Of a DNA stretch of 64,000 bases, positions 37,013 through 48,500 are shown piece by piece; positions within the stretch are counted from its first letter, which is position 1, and every line of letters starts with the position of its first letter. The notes below the pieces were generated by a model. The model did no database searches and had not been told where the DNA came from. It worked only from the letters and a program-made list of their open reading frames with translations. Source of the DNA: Plantago ovata (Eukaryota; Streptophyta; Magnoliopsida; Lamiales; Plantaginaceae). A program made the position numbers and the translations under genes. Location of the stretch: the NCBI GenBank assembly GCA_028274465.1, contig CM051458.1, positions 100,642,855 to 100,706,854 of the forward strand. Reading direction: 5' to 3'.

Positions 37013-40000
37013 ATGCTTGATATCAATCTATTCCGCGTGGAGAAAGGCGGTGATCCGGAGAAAATCCGAGAATCGCAGCGCCGTCGTTATGCCGATGTTG
37101 GATTGGTCGATGAAGTCATCCAGCTCGACAAGAGATGGCGTGAGAGTAAGTTTCCTTTCCCTCTCCTAATTTTGCTGTTTTTACCTGCTCTGATTGTTGT
37201 TTTTTCTGGATCTGTGTAATTTGGATTTGATGTTTATTGCAGAGCAATTTGAGCTCGATGCATTGAGGACTGACAAGAATAAACTCAGCAAGGAGATAGG
37301 CCGTCTGAAGATCGTAAGTCTGTTTTGTAACTTCGTTTTGATGAATTTAGGTGTTTGAGATGTTCACTTTGCTACTCTAGTAGTAGATTCGAATGACTGG
37401 ACTGGATTGTTATATGCAAAATGATGAATAGTCATGGATTCAAAATTTCGAGCTAGATTATTTCTGGTGATTTGACTTTCTCTATTAGATGACACTGATG
37501 CACTATCTATGTGGGGGAAGCGGGGGGAAGCGGAATGTAACTTGTTGAGAATGTTATTCTGTTCTCTACACCCCGACAATCGCACGTGATAGTTTAATAA
37601 TGTATGTGTGACCTGACTTGGTTGGAGTTCGGTAGCTGTGCAATAATGCACCATGTTTTGTGTGTTCTTAGTTTGTTTACTACCGGTAATCAAGCTGAAT
37701 TTTGTTATTATTATTGGAAGTCGGGTGGAGATGCAGCTGAGGCGGTTGCAGCTACTGAAAAGAACAAAGAGTTGACTGTACAGAAGGAGGCGGAAGTGCA
37801 GGAGGCTTATACAGAGTTGCAGTCGAAGTTGTTAGTCATTGGAAACCTTGTGCATGATTCAGTCCCTATTGACAAAGATGAGGTTGACCTGAGTTTCTTT
37901 TCAATCTATTTAGTCGAACACTATCTATTATACTAATGTTTAACTATGACTGTGTCTGCAGGCAAATAATGCCGTAATACGGACTTGGGGAGAGAGACGG
38001 ACAGAGGCAAAGCTGAAAAATCATGTGGAGCTTGTTGAGCTTCTTGGTATTGCTGACCTGAAGAAAGGTACTTGTGGTTTTTCTTGTTACTTTTTGTCCT
38101 TTAAAGCTCGACTGTCCTATTCTGTTATATAATTGAATACCTCTGAGAATATTGGAGTGAGCTTTTCACAGTTCAGTTTTTAAATAAGACATTTATCTGC
38201 GGCTGCATACTCTGCTCTATTCCGTCAGTTTTGTATCGTTAGCTTACTGTGATGGATTAATTGCTTATGAGAAGATGCATTAGCAAGGCGAGGTCCTTTA
38301 TATTGCTGTTTTGAACTAGAGCCAATGCATGGTTACTGATGCTATTTAGAAAGATACACATATTGCACTATTTTGAAATATACACTTATTATGCTAATCA
38401 GAATGCAAGGGGGCATTGGCAGCATGTAGAAGGGGCATTGGTTCAATTATTAACTTCAGAATTAGTTCCATCAAGATTTACAAATAGCCTGCATATCTCT
38501 AAGATATAAAAAACAAGTAGTCGATGTCAGCACCAGTAATATTCGGGTCAATCACTTACTAAAAGAGTCAATTGGAACACTATAGAGAAAAATTAACCAA
38601 AATAATCGTGCTAGGGTTCATTTTGCAACAACCAATATCTATTCCAAGTTCCAAATTAGTTCATCTATTACAAACAATATTAGCTGGTTTATTTTATTTT
38701 ATTTGATTTTCTGTATTAAAGATACCTGGTTGCATTTTCTTTTGGAATGGAAATGGGGAGTGTTGCATGTATCCATGGTTGCATTTTCTTTTGGAATGAA
38801 ATGGGGAGTGTTGCATGTATCCATGTACATCATGTTTAATAGTTGAGGTAGAAAGATGCATATTATTCCAAGTTCCAGTTTCACTTCAGGTTTGCACTCT
38901 TTACAAGCTTGCTCACATTATCTCATATTAAAACTTGTTGTATGAGTTAAACTTCATTATTATTGCAGTCTTTTGTTGCTGTAGCTAGTCCTAAGGCATA
39001 TTTATTTGGAATGTTGTAGGTGCAAATGTTGCGGGAGGTAGAGGTTTTTATCTCAAGGGTGAAGGAGTACTGCTGAATCAAGCTCTAATCAACTTCGGCC
39101 TAGCTCTGTTGATGAAGAGAGGCTATACATTATTACAGACTCCTTTCTTCATGAGAAAAGATATTATGGCCAAGTGTGCTCAGTTAGCGCAGTTTGATGA
39201 AGAACTTTACAAGGTAACTTTTTTCAGCCTATTGTTGATTTCTAACTACTCCGCCAGCATTTCTGTCTCCAGTAATATATATATCCGTTCCAATTTCCTT
39301 TTTGCTTGAACACCAGTTTGTCCATGTTCTGATCTGTTTCAGTGAAACGATGGGGTGGTATTTATTTGAGGATCTTATCCTCTTAATGGCAAAACTTCTG
39401 TTTTCCAGAAGTTTGAACTGTTAAATCCCTATACCTTGGGCGCTTCGTTATTGACATGTCTTCCTTAGCAAGCAAGTAATATACTGTTACCTAATATTCA
39501 AGGTGTAGCAATTTGCAGTGGGAGGTTTAATAGCATGAGTTCTAGGGAAAACTTTAACTCTGACCGTATTTCTTAAATTGATGGTTGGTCATGAGTAACA
39601 AAAACATGAGTGCTGAATTGGTTGTTCATATGTTTGTCTATAAGAAGTCTTTATTAGAATAGATTAATATTTTTTGACACTTTTAGTAAATATTTATCTC
39701 AGAGGCTGGCGTTGCCTTTGTTAGAAAGAAGCTTGAGTGATTTTATTATACTACAAAATAAACATGTGTCGTGTAGCACATATGTCTTAATATGCTCTGT
39801 TTATTTGAGTATGATAATGGGAAAATATTGAACGGAAGGAAGCTGTAACATCCTTAATATATTTACTTTCTATAGGTTACCGGAGATGGTGATGACAAAT
39901 ATTTGATTGCCACGGCTGAACAACCTCTCTGTGCTTATCATCTAGAGGACTGGATTCATCCTAGTCAACTTCCGATTAGGTATGGATTCTCTTAGACCAG

Positions 40001-41322
40001 GCAAGCGACCACTGCTTGGCGTTGCATTGTGTGGTTCTATTGATTCTGAAGTTATTAATTTGCCATTTCTGGTTGTAGGAGATTTTCTTTCATATATTTG
40101 TTTTGCATTTTGTTGTATCAGATATGCTGGATACTCATCATGCTTCCGAAAAGAAGCTGGGTCGCATGGAAGGGATACTCTTGGAATTTTTCGCGTTCAT
40201 CAATTTGAAAAGGTCGAACAATACTGTATCACCAGCCCGAACGAAGATGATTCATGGAAGATGCATGAAGAAATGCTTAAAAACTCTGAGGACTTTTACC
40301 AAGAGGTATATTGATTCTTCTTTCCTTTTTCAGGATGAATTTGATTTCTGAAAATGAAGCTTCATGTGTCCTACTACATTTTGCATGTTTTGGGTGCATG
40401 TCAATTTCACCGTGCCACTTGTTATTTGATATTTGGCTCATCAGGTTGAATTTTCTTTATAATGAGGTTTTGAAGTCACTATTTCTGTGTACAGCTGAAA
40501 CTTCCCTATCATGTGGTAGCTATTGTCTCTGGTGCACTGAATGATGCTGCAGCGAAGAAGTATGATCTGGAAGCATGGTTCCCAGCTTCAAAGACCTACA
40601 GAGAACTTGTGTCCTGCTCAAACTGCACTGATTATCAGGCAAGAAGGCTTGAAACCCGCTTTGGGCAAAAGAAGGTTAGTATTTTCTTCTCTCATATCCA
40701 CTTGCCTGTTACTTTGTGCATTTGCAGACGAGATAAAGGGTGGTAGATTATTATTTCTGTCCAATTGCTTTAGCCACTTTTCTTGTTGGGCATGTAGCTC
40801 CTAAGTCCTAACCATATACACTGCGAACAAGTGCATGAACTCCTTTACACAAATATAGCTGTATTTCGAGGAATCATTTGTGACTGAATTTTGTGGGAGA
40901 GAATAAAAAATTACCAAGACTGAGTACTTTTTTTGGATGACAGTCATGAAGAGTGAAACCTGTGCTACACATAAAAAATGTTGTTTCTTATAGTCTACGA
41001 AAATGTAGATGTAGAAGACTGGAAGTCATGTAAAGAATCGTTTGTGATTCAGTCTACATGTGCATTCTTTGTTTATCGAGTTCCTAGTGACAATATTTTG
41101 ACCATGTGGTTTCAGAGTAATGATAAGACGAAGGAGTACGTGCACATGTTGAATTCTACCCTGACGGCCACTGAGAGGACAATATGCTGCATACTGGAGA
41201 ACTATCAGAAGGAGGATGGTGTAGAAATTCCTGAGGCTCTGAGGAATTTCATGGGTGGCATATCGTTTTTGCCCTTCAAGGAACCTGCAAGCAAAGAAGC
41301 CAAAGGGAAGAAGTCCAAGTGA
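37013..41322 (+). CDS. SerRS: Seryl-tRNA synthetase, cytosolic type
   Basis: Nine exons join in frame to 446 residues: 37013-37145, 37243-37313, 37721-37882, 37962-38067, 39020-39213, 39876-39979, 40122-40305, 40495-40674 and 41116-41322. The enzyme charges tRNA-Ser (and tRNA-Sec where present) with serine using ATP. The N-terminal ~115 residues form the tRNA-binding coiled-coil arm, from [20 protein letters not shown] to [13 protein letters not shown]. Class II motif 2 reads [20 protein letters not shown] with the catalytic Arg at residue 266, and motif 3 ends [19 protein letters not shown]. The start has no transit peptide and the C terminus is basic (KEAKGKKSK), both as in the plant cytosolic enzyme (Arabidopsis At5g27470). 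The acceptor of exon 3 (GGAAG before TCG) is the least certain boundary. Intron 4 contains a 49-bp tandem duplication. Confidence 0.93.
38727..38824 (+). repeat. 49-bp tandem duplication in intron 4 of SerRS
   Basis: GGTTGCATTTTCTTTTGGAA continuing to GTGTTGCATGTATCCAT occurs twice back to back, differing by one base (GGAATGGAAATGG versus GGAATGAAATGG). Near-identity implies a recent event. Confidence 0.92.
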
Positions 41323-42271
41323 TTGTAGCTCCTAATTATTCCCTGTTTTTAGTTGACAGATTGCTGAAACATTTTGATTTACAGAGATTCGAACATGTTA
41401 CAACTAGTATTATATACGTCATTGTTGTGTGAGGAACTCTTGTTTTTTCACGATTAATCAAATTTAATTTTGTTAGTCAAGAGTACGTAAATTAGCTGTT
41501 ACCCCTCTATTCACTCAAGAGCTTTGAATCTTTTGATTTTGATTAAATGTTTTGACGAGTCAAGTACTCAAGTATGAAAATTAGCTGTTACTGTCTATTG
41601 CCTCGAGAGCTTTACATTGCTCTTGACTGTTTCCTTCACAAATTTGAAGGATTGTGAATGAGGTAATGATATTTTTTCTACAGTTACTTTTGGGCAATAC
41701 CAAAGGTGGAAACAAGTCTTCTTTTTCGCTTGCAATTATCTTCTACTTTTGAGATGATTCAGGCATAACTTAGACTACTCTTGGGATGGGGCGTCGTTGA
41801 ATTCTTTGTTGTTGTTGTTGGTTTTGTTGGATGTGTTGTTTGACACAGTGCATCATTAGAGGTGTGTTTTGTTGTATGAGCTGTTTAGCTTAGTTGTAGC
41901 GAGTAGATGAAGAACCAAAGTAACTTTCTTTGGATGATGAGGATATTTTTATGTTGACTTAAAAAATGGAATGAGGGTTGAGAGAGTATTTGTATTATAT
42001 AGACAAAGTGAAGATGAGACTGAAGATAAGATGAGTCACTTGTTAGTCATTGGTGACTGAGATTGCATTGGATGTTAAACTAAAGATGATATTTCAAACA
42101 AGTAAAAGATAAGATTCCTGACAAAGTAAAGATATAATTTATGACAAAGTAAAGATATGATTCCTAAAAAATTCAAACTTAGGTTCAAATGCAAACTCAA
42201 ATTTTATTACAACGGTGTTACGAGGTTGATGTTGATTGAAGCTGATGTTAGAATGTCTTTGCACCATTCGG
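41323..42271. other. Intergenic, 3' of SerRS
   Basis: The SerRS 3' untranslated region is followed by AT-rich DNA. A (TTG)n-like stretch lies near 41805. No gene seen. Confidence 0.5.
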
Positions 42272-42376
42272 TTTTTTTTTTTTTTTTTTGAATCAGTTAA
42301 AGGGTGACTCGAACCCCCGACCTATTGGTTGGAGGTGAATCAACTTACCAACTGAGCTATGTTTCGTTGTCGTGAG
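42272..42376 (-). mobile_element. tRNA-derived SINE (Au-SINE-like head) with A tail
   Basis: On the minus strand the element reads ATAGCTCAGTTGGTAAG (A box), then CTCCAACC, then GGTCGGGGGTTCGAGTCACC (B box), then AACTGATTC and an A18 tail (T18 at 42272-42289 on the plus strand). Head, boxes and tail are those of a pol III-derived SINE. A 14-bp direct repeat GAGGTTGATGTTGA flanks the region (42222-42235 and 42383-42396) and may be the target-site duplication, though about 36 bp lie between it and the A tail. Confidence 0.75.
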
Positions 42377-43202
42377 CATTAAGAGGTTGATGTTGAGATT
42401 TGAATCCATGTCGCCAAAAAAAAAGGTGTTTAGAGTGGATTTGGGAAGGTTTATAATGTTTTGAATTTAATTAAAAAAGAAATGAGAGCGGTAGATGGTG
42501 TGCTAAAAAAATATTCAAAATTGGTCTATATTTATAAATCTCGAAAAAATAGAACCGTCTGTTATTTTTATTTATTTTTTGCATTTATTTTTTCAAATTA
42601 TACCCGTTTTCGGCCGTTGGAAAAAAGAAAAAGAAAGCAAAAAAAAAAAAAGAAGAAGAACAAAACGAAAAGGTATGTCAAAAAACAATGTCCGCGTGGG
42701 ATGCCGAGGGCGTGGTTTTGGTGGCGTCCACCACCAAAGGAGGGCTTTGGGGTGGACGCCGTCACCACGTGGGGGCGGTCTTAGTCTTTTAACATGGTCA
42801 GGGTAGACATCTTTGGGAGAAACAAATTGATAATGTATTATGAATTACAACTCTTTTAGTTTCTTACCTTCTTACTTTCATAATCGAGCAGTTGACGAAA
42901 TATTACTCCAACACTCTCTCATGACGCTACATCATAAAAGGACAACATTTAGGTAAATTTATTATCCTTTTTTCTTATTGTTTTCTTACTTAATTTCCCA
43001 ACTATTATAAGGGTAAATTTCATATGACACCCCTCATAAACCTAAAATCTCCTTAATGCTACGAAATTAATGGAGTTGTGGTTATTGTAGATTTGATAAT
43101 TGTTAGGGGGTTTGCCTGTAATTTTAGACTCATCACTTCATCTCCTTTCAATTATATACTAGAACCAGGCTTCCCGGTCTTTTTCGAATTGATGATCTTT
43201 AG
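42377..43202. other. Upstream region of the PPR gene
   Basis: No gene. It contains an A/AAG-rich tract near 42618-42665 and a strong GC-rich hairpin at 42723-42760, described separately. The rest is AT-rich and probably includes the PPR promoter. Confidence 0.5.
42723..42760. repeat. GC-rich perfect hairpin
   Basis: GGCGTCCACC and GGTGGACGCC form 10 pairs. Directly inside them CCAAAG and CTTTGG form 6 more, with one bulged A and a GAGGG loop. The flanks (CGTGGTTTTGGTG and GTCACCACG) allow further pairing. GC content is far above the surroundings, so this may be the core of a small MITE. Confidence 0.75.
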
Positions 43203-45070
43203 ATGAAAGCGATTCACAGAAGCAGTAAATCTTGCACAAGATTCAATTTACTTTGCAGACACGTCTCTTCTATAGCCACAGCTAAATTCGAGTCTTCAAC
43301 CCTTAAAGAAGACGATTTCTGGGTATGCACAAAAGCCAGCTTTTTGCTAAACCAGCAGGCTCTTGTTAAATTATGTGCGAACAGAGGGTTAATCGACCAA
43401 GGCAAGTCTTGCCATGCTCAAATTATTCATTTTGGGCTACAAACAGAAATTTTCACATCAAACATGCTCATCAATTTATACTCCAAATGTGGGAATGTTG
43501 ACTTTGCACGCAAGGTGTTTGATGGTATGCGTGTGAGAGGCGTGGTTTCTTGGAACACCATAATAGGCGCGTACACTCGGAACGGAAATGGGGAAGTGGC
43601 TCTGGAACTCTTTGTGAGCATGTTAAGAGAAATGTCCGATTTTACGGAGTTCGCGTTATCGAGTGTGTTATGTGCTTGTGCAACCAAGATGTTGGCGTTG
43701 GAGAGCAAACAGTTGCATGCTTTAGCTGTTAAGACATCGATGGAGTCGAATGTGTTTGTCGGCACTGCTTTGCTTGATGTTTATGCTAAGTGTCGTGTGG
43801 TCACGGATGCTTTTCGGATATTTGAGTCCATGCCGGAAAGAAGTGACGTGTCGTGGAGTTCGATGATGGCCGGGTTCGTGCAAAATGAACTTTATGAGGA
43901 GGCTTTGGTTTTGTTTCGAAGAGCACTAAGGACTAGTGTGGAGATTAGTATGTTCACCATCTCGTCGGTTCTTACTGCTTGTGTTGGTTTGGCTGCTTTA
44001 ATAGAAGGGAAACAAGTTCATAATGTCGTCCATAAAGCTGGATTTCACGAAAATGTATACATTGTTTCTTCTCTCACAGATTTGTACGCCAGATGTGGTA
44101 GCATTAGAGACTCTTATGCTGTATTTGTTGCTGCAGAGGAGAAAAATGTTGTGTTGTGGAACACAATGATTTCGGGTTTTGCTAGACATGCCAGATCTTT
44201 AGAGGCTATGGTGTTGTTCGAGAAAATGCAGCAGATGCATTTGTACCCGAACGAAGTAACTTTTCTTTCAGTTTTATCTGCATGTGCCCATATGGGCTTG
44301 GTTGAGAAAGGGCGTAAATACTTTGACATGATGAAAACAGAGTATAACTTGTCGCCTAACGTCCTTCACTACTCTTGTATGGTTGACATTCATGGCAGGA
44401 CCGGCCAGATTGATGAAGCTAAGGATTTGTTGGAGAAAATGCCTTTTGAACCTACTGTATCCATGTGGGGCTCGCTTTTAGCCGCTTGCAGGGTTTACCA
44501 GAATGTTGAATTGGCTGAAATCGCAGCAAAAAGTTGTTTATACTGGAACCTCATAATGCAGGTAATCATGTTCTGCTTTCCAACATTTATGCTGCAAGCG
44601 GAAGGTGGGGTGACGTTGCAGCTGCAAGGAAGCTTCTTAAACACAGTGAAGCTAAGAAGGAGAAGGGTAAGAGTTGGATTGAAATCAAAGACAAAGTCCA
44701 TTCTTTCATGGTTGGAGATAGGATTCATCCGAGGATCATAGAGATCTACTCGAGGCTGGATGAATTCTTGGAAGACATGCGAAATATGGGTTACAAAGGT
44801 CATATCGAACATGACCTGCATGATGTTGAAGACAGTTACAAGAGTGAATTGCTCAAGCACCATAGTGAGAAGCTAGCATTTATTTATGGCCTAATGTGCT
44901 TACCTGCTAATGCACCTATCAGGATCATGAAGAACCTAAGGATTTGTGGGGATTGTCATGCTTTTATGAAAATTGCATCAGATGTGAGTGGAAGGGAAAT
45001 TATTGTAAGGGATAATAACAGGTTCCATCATTTCAAAGATGGCTACTGTTCATGTGGTGAATTTTGGTAA
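43203..45070 (+). CDS. MEF22: DYW-class pentatricopeptide repeat protein (MEF22-like), frameshifted
   Basis: This single-exon gene would give about 622 residues. PLS-type PPR repeats run from [20 protein letters not shown] through [20 protein letters not shown] to [20 protein letters not shown], then E/E+ motifs ([17 protein letters not shown]) and a DYW deaminase domain. The DYW part has the zinc/catalytic HSEKLAF (HxE) and [10 protein letters not shown] (CxxC) motifs and ends CSCGEFW. DYW proteins choose and deaminate C-to-U editing sites in organelle RNA, and close similarity along the length to Arabidopsis At5g04780 (MEF22, mitochondrial) is recalled. At 44532-44534 the frame changes: AAA AG then TTG TTT ATA CTG lacks one base, so the E and DYW parts are out of frame. 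Both halves are otherwise clean. It is either an assembly error or a recent loss of editing function. Confidence 0.87.
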
Positions 45071-45356
45071 TACTAGTCTTTGTAAAACAGAGTTACTAGC
45101 ATACATTGTTCTCGATTTTTTACCGTGTTTCTTGCACCCTAAACACCCCACCCCCTGCCCCAGGCCTCCACCATAGGGAGGAGGGAGTTCTAGTGTGTAA
45201 TTTTCTTGTTTACAGATAGAACCTGTCGCAGGCCTATATCAGTCTCGTATGTTTGTATTTTCTTAAAAAAAAACCATTTGCAATTGTTCATAGCGGGTCC
45301 GTCCCATGATAGTGCAATGACTGACCGACCATTTTTAATACATATGCAATCAACAA
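45071..45356. other. Spacer, 3' of PPR gene
   Basis: It holds the 3' flank of the PPR gene. A C-rich stretch (CACCCCACCCCCTGCCCC) occurs near 45147. No gene. Confidence 0.5.
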
Positions 45357-45595
45357 CTTCCTCCATTTCATTAATAAGTTCCTAAGTGGACTATTTATCG
45401 CGATATTTGACAACGTATAACTCCTAAATTACATTAGATAAAAATATAATAAAATTATATTATGAAATTAAAAATGGAGTATATTTTCATAATCAACTTT
45501 TAATTTATATTGATACAGTTTAATTTAAAAATTATACGTGGTCAAACGTCACAATAAATAGTTTCCTTAGGAACTTATTAATGAAACGGAGGTAG
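45357..45595. mobile_element. Mariner/Stowaway-type MITE
   Basis: The two ends are inverted repeats of about 30 bp. CTTCCTCCATTTCATTAATA on the left matches the reverse complement of the right end (CTACCTCCGTTTCATTAATA), both running on through AGTTCCTAAG. Inner segments are also partly complementary, so the whole 239-bp element folds back. Its sequence differs from the MITE at 23485, so it is another subfamily. Confidence 0.85.
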
Positions 45596-48500
45596 TACTA
45601 TTGAAACTTCACTCCATCCCTCCGGTTCAATGATAATTGATAGGCTATAGCAACTATCTAGTATTTTTGACAAGCTAATTGTTCATACCTTAAATTTCTT
45701 AATTAACAAAGTCAAAAGTTGGAAAGAATCTAGTTACTCTTTCTGTTTTCACTCTTCAGCCCCTCAAATAATATTTATCTCTCCAATGACCCATTAACTT
45801 TCCATATGAGTCTTGCTTTCTAACACTCCGATACTTATTTTTGAGAATATTTTAATTATTTTCATTAGAGGCAGTTTACTTAAAAGACAAAGTAATACGG
45901 ACAAAAATATAAAGATTATTAATGAAAAAATTGATGGTTTACGTAAAAACATCGGTATATATTTCATAAGCAATAAAATACACTTCGCTAATTAATAATA
46001 TCAATGCTTTCTTAGTATGATCATTTTTTATATGTGTTTTTAAGTTAAAATTTAACTTTTTTATTAACTTTAATTGTATATATATTATCATAAAAATAAT
46101 CACTTATTAGTTTCATTGTTTGACCCGCAGATTTAAAGTACTTAATTTATAGCCACCAAAAAATATATTTGTTTAATTTGAAAAAATTATTTAAAACTCC
46201 ATCATTTTATTGTGAATCTGATCTTCAATTTTTTTTTTAAAAACAAAAATTAATTTACGATACTAATATTTCACGGGGAGATACTAGAGTTTTAAAAAGA
46301 CTTGAAAGTTTAAGGACTTTAATGAAAGAAAAAAGTTTGCATGTTAATTTGCAAATATACAAATCACTAGCTCCCAGAATGTCCTGTATTTGATTCATTT
46401 GGAGATAAGACTATTGAATAACTTTGAATCGATAATTAAGGAATGAAGTTTGAAATAATGAACTTGCCATACAATAACAGAGCGATTGCTCTGGCAGCAA
46501 CAAAGCTTGCCTGTATCAACAGCCTTATTGATAACCATACTAGTATTACTACTATGAAGCATGGTTGAATTTTACAAGTAGAAAAAATAGTAGTTGCAAA
46601 GAGGTGGCTTAGAAAAATTAGTGGACAATCATTAAAGTAGAGTTGTTGCACTAAATGACAAGGTTAAGCCTTGTAATAATACTAAATGAATGATTTGATC
46701 AAACCTCCGACATGATAATTGACTTTACAAATCTCTATAGTTCCATTTCGTTGTAGTATTGTAGTATTTTTTTGTCTTTGGTTTAGAAGAGAGTTTCCAT
46801 TGTTTGGGGGGGGGGGGGGGGTTTAGACTTTTAGGGGCTGTTAAGCTTTATTAGGTATTCCAAATTAGACTAAGGAATAAAAAGAGTCGGTCTTTTGGCT
46901 AATATGACAAATTTCAGTACCCGTACCCGGTTCAATTTCCCTTGTTTTGGGTTTAAGTACTTAAATAGTTAAATACGTTTATTGGTTGTGTAGTCTGTAC
47001 TTCGATCACTTTATAACTTTCAATTATAGTATATGGATTCTGAAAAAAGTAATTTTGAAACTCCTTTTAAAATAAACTATTTAGCAATTGAAGGACAAAT
47101 CATGATGATTATATAAAGCTGTAGAAGGTAATGATAGATAGTATCGTAGTACAAACATAATGTCTTATGTCTAACGACTATTAAGCTGCTACCAACTGAC
47201 AGAAAATCATGTAATATCAAGTTAGCATGTGGGAAAAAAAATCTTAAAGACATTTAAATGTTGTTAATTAAATTAATGATCATGAAATGAGATGGTACGT
47301 AGATAGACAGAACAGTTCATTGCACGAAGCTTAAGTTCCTCATCTTATCCTCATAATTATTACTAGTAATTAAACCAATGATTAGCCTGATCTCAATCTC
47401 AATATGTGCCAGTATATCAAAATCCTCAACCACACGAACTAATCACCATGAGTTATTGAGTTCTATATTTATTTATATTTATATTTATATATATTATTTA
47501 AAATGAAAAAACCGATACTTGCCGGTAGTGACTTTTTTAGATGGTTTAGGGCTTCAGGCTTTGTATCTTACCAAATCACTTTGGTCTCGCGTTCTAGTTC
47601 TAATATCGATACTTATCGGTATGCTAGTAAGGTTGACGTACTAGATGAGGGGGTGATTAAGTTGTGAAACAATCATAACAAAGAGGTGGTTCGAACATGC
47701 TTTTATGCTTTTCTCGGTTTTGGATGGAGTTTTCTCGATTTAGTGTTTATTGTGCATTTCTTATGCATTTTTGTATACTTGTACACTTTTTTTTTTTATC
47801 TATCTATTAATAAATTTGCTGTTTCAAATTAAACAAAAAATATCGATACTTATCAGTCGCTTTAATTGAACTGAACTGAACATACTACTATTGTCTTAAT
47901 TTGTTCTTGTCATAGGAGAATTTCTATTCATCCTTTGCCTTAAACTATGAAGTCAACTTATGAAGCACACATAGCTAGCCAGCCATTTAAATAAAATAAA
48001 ATAAGATTAAAATGATTGACTAATCATGATGCCAGATCTTTTTTAATTTGGCTGCTTAATAATTAATTATTAGAACGCGCGACCAAACTGATTTGGTAAG
48101 ATCATCACTTGTTACAAATGCATCCAAAGCCAACCCAATCTTTGTAGTAGTCAATAAAATACAAAATGATCAATGAGTGGCTATTGTCTTTTTTAAAACA
48201 AAAACTACAATTAGCATAGCACAACAAACCTTTTTGTAAACGGCAAAATTATACTTCGTTAATTAACAAATATTTACAAATTTCAAGTACAACAATTATT
48301 TACAATAACATTTTAGTTACTCTTAGTTTGGCAATTAGCTAGCATAGCACAACAACCTTATAAGAAAATAAAGTTAATAAACCACTCTCCGCGGATAGGG
48401 TGAATTACCTGAAGCATGATAGGGTGAAAAAAGGTTCTAAATGAAAGGTACAGTCAAGAGGATCTCGACAGTGTGCTACTAGTAGTAGATTTGACATTTA

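Noticed and set aside
42461..42806. Lys-rich open frames overlapping the hairpin region
   Set aside because: They arise from an AAG/A-rich tract and GC-rich repeat, with no domain or consistent start.
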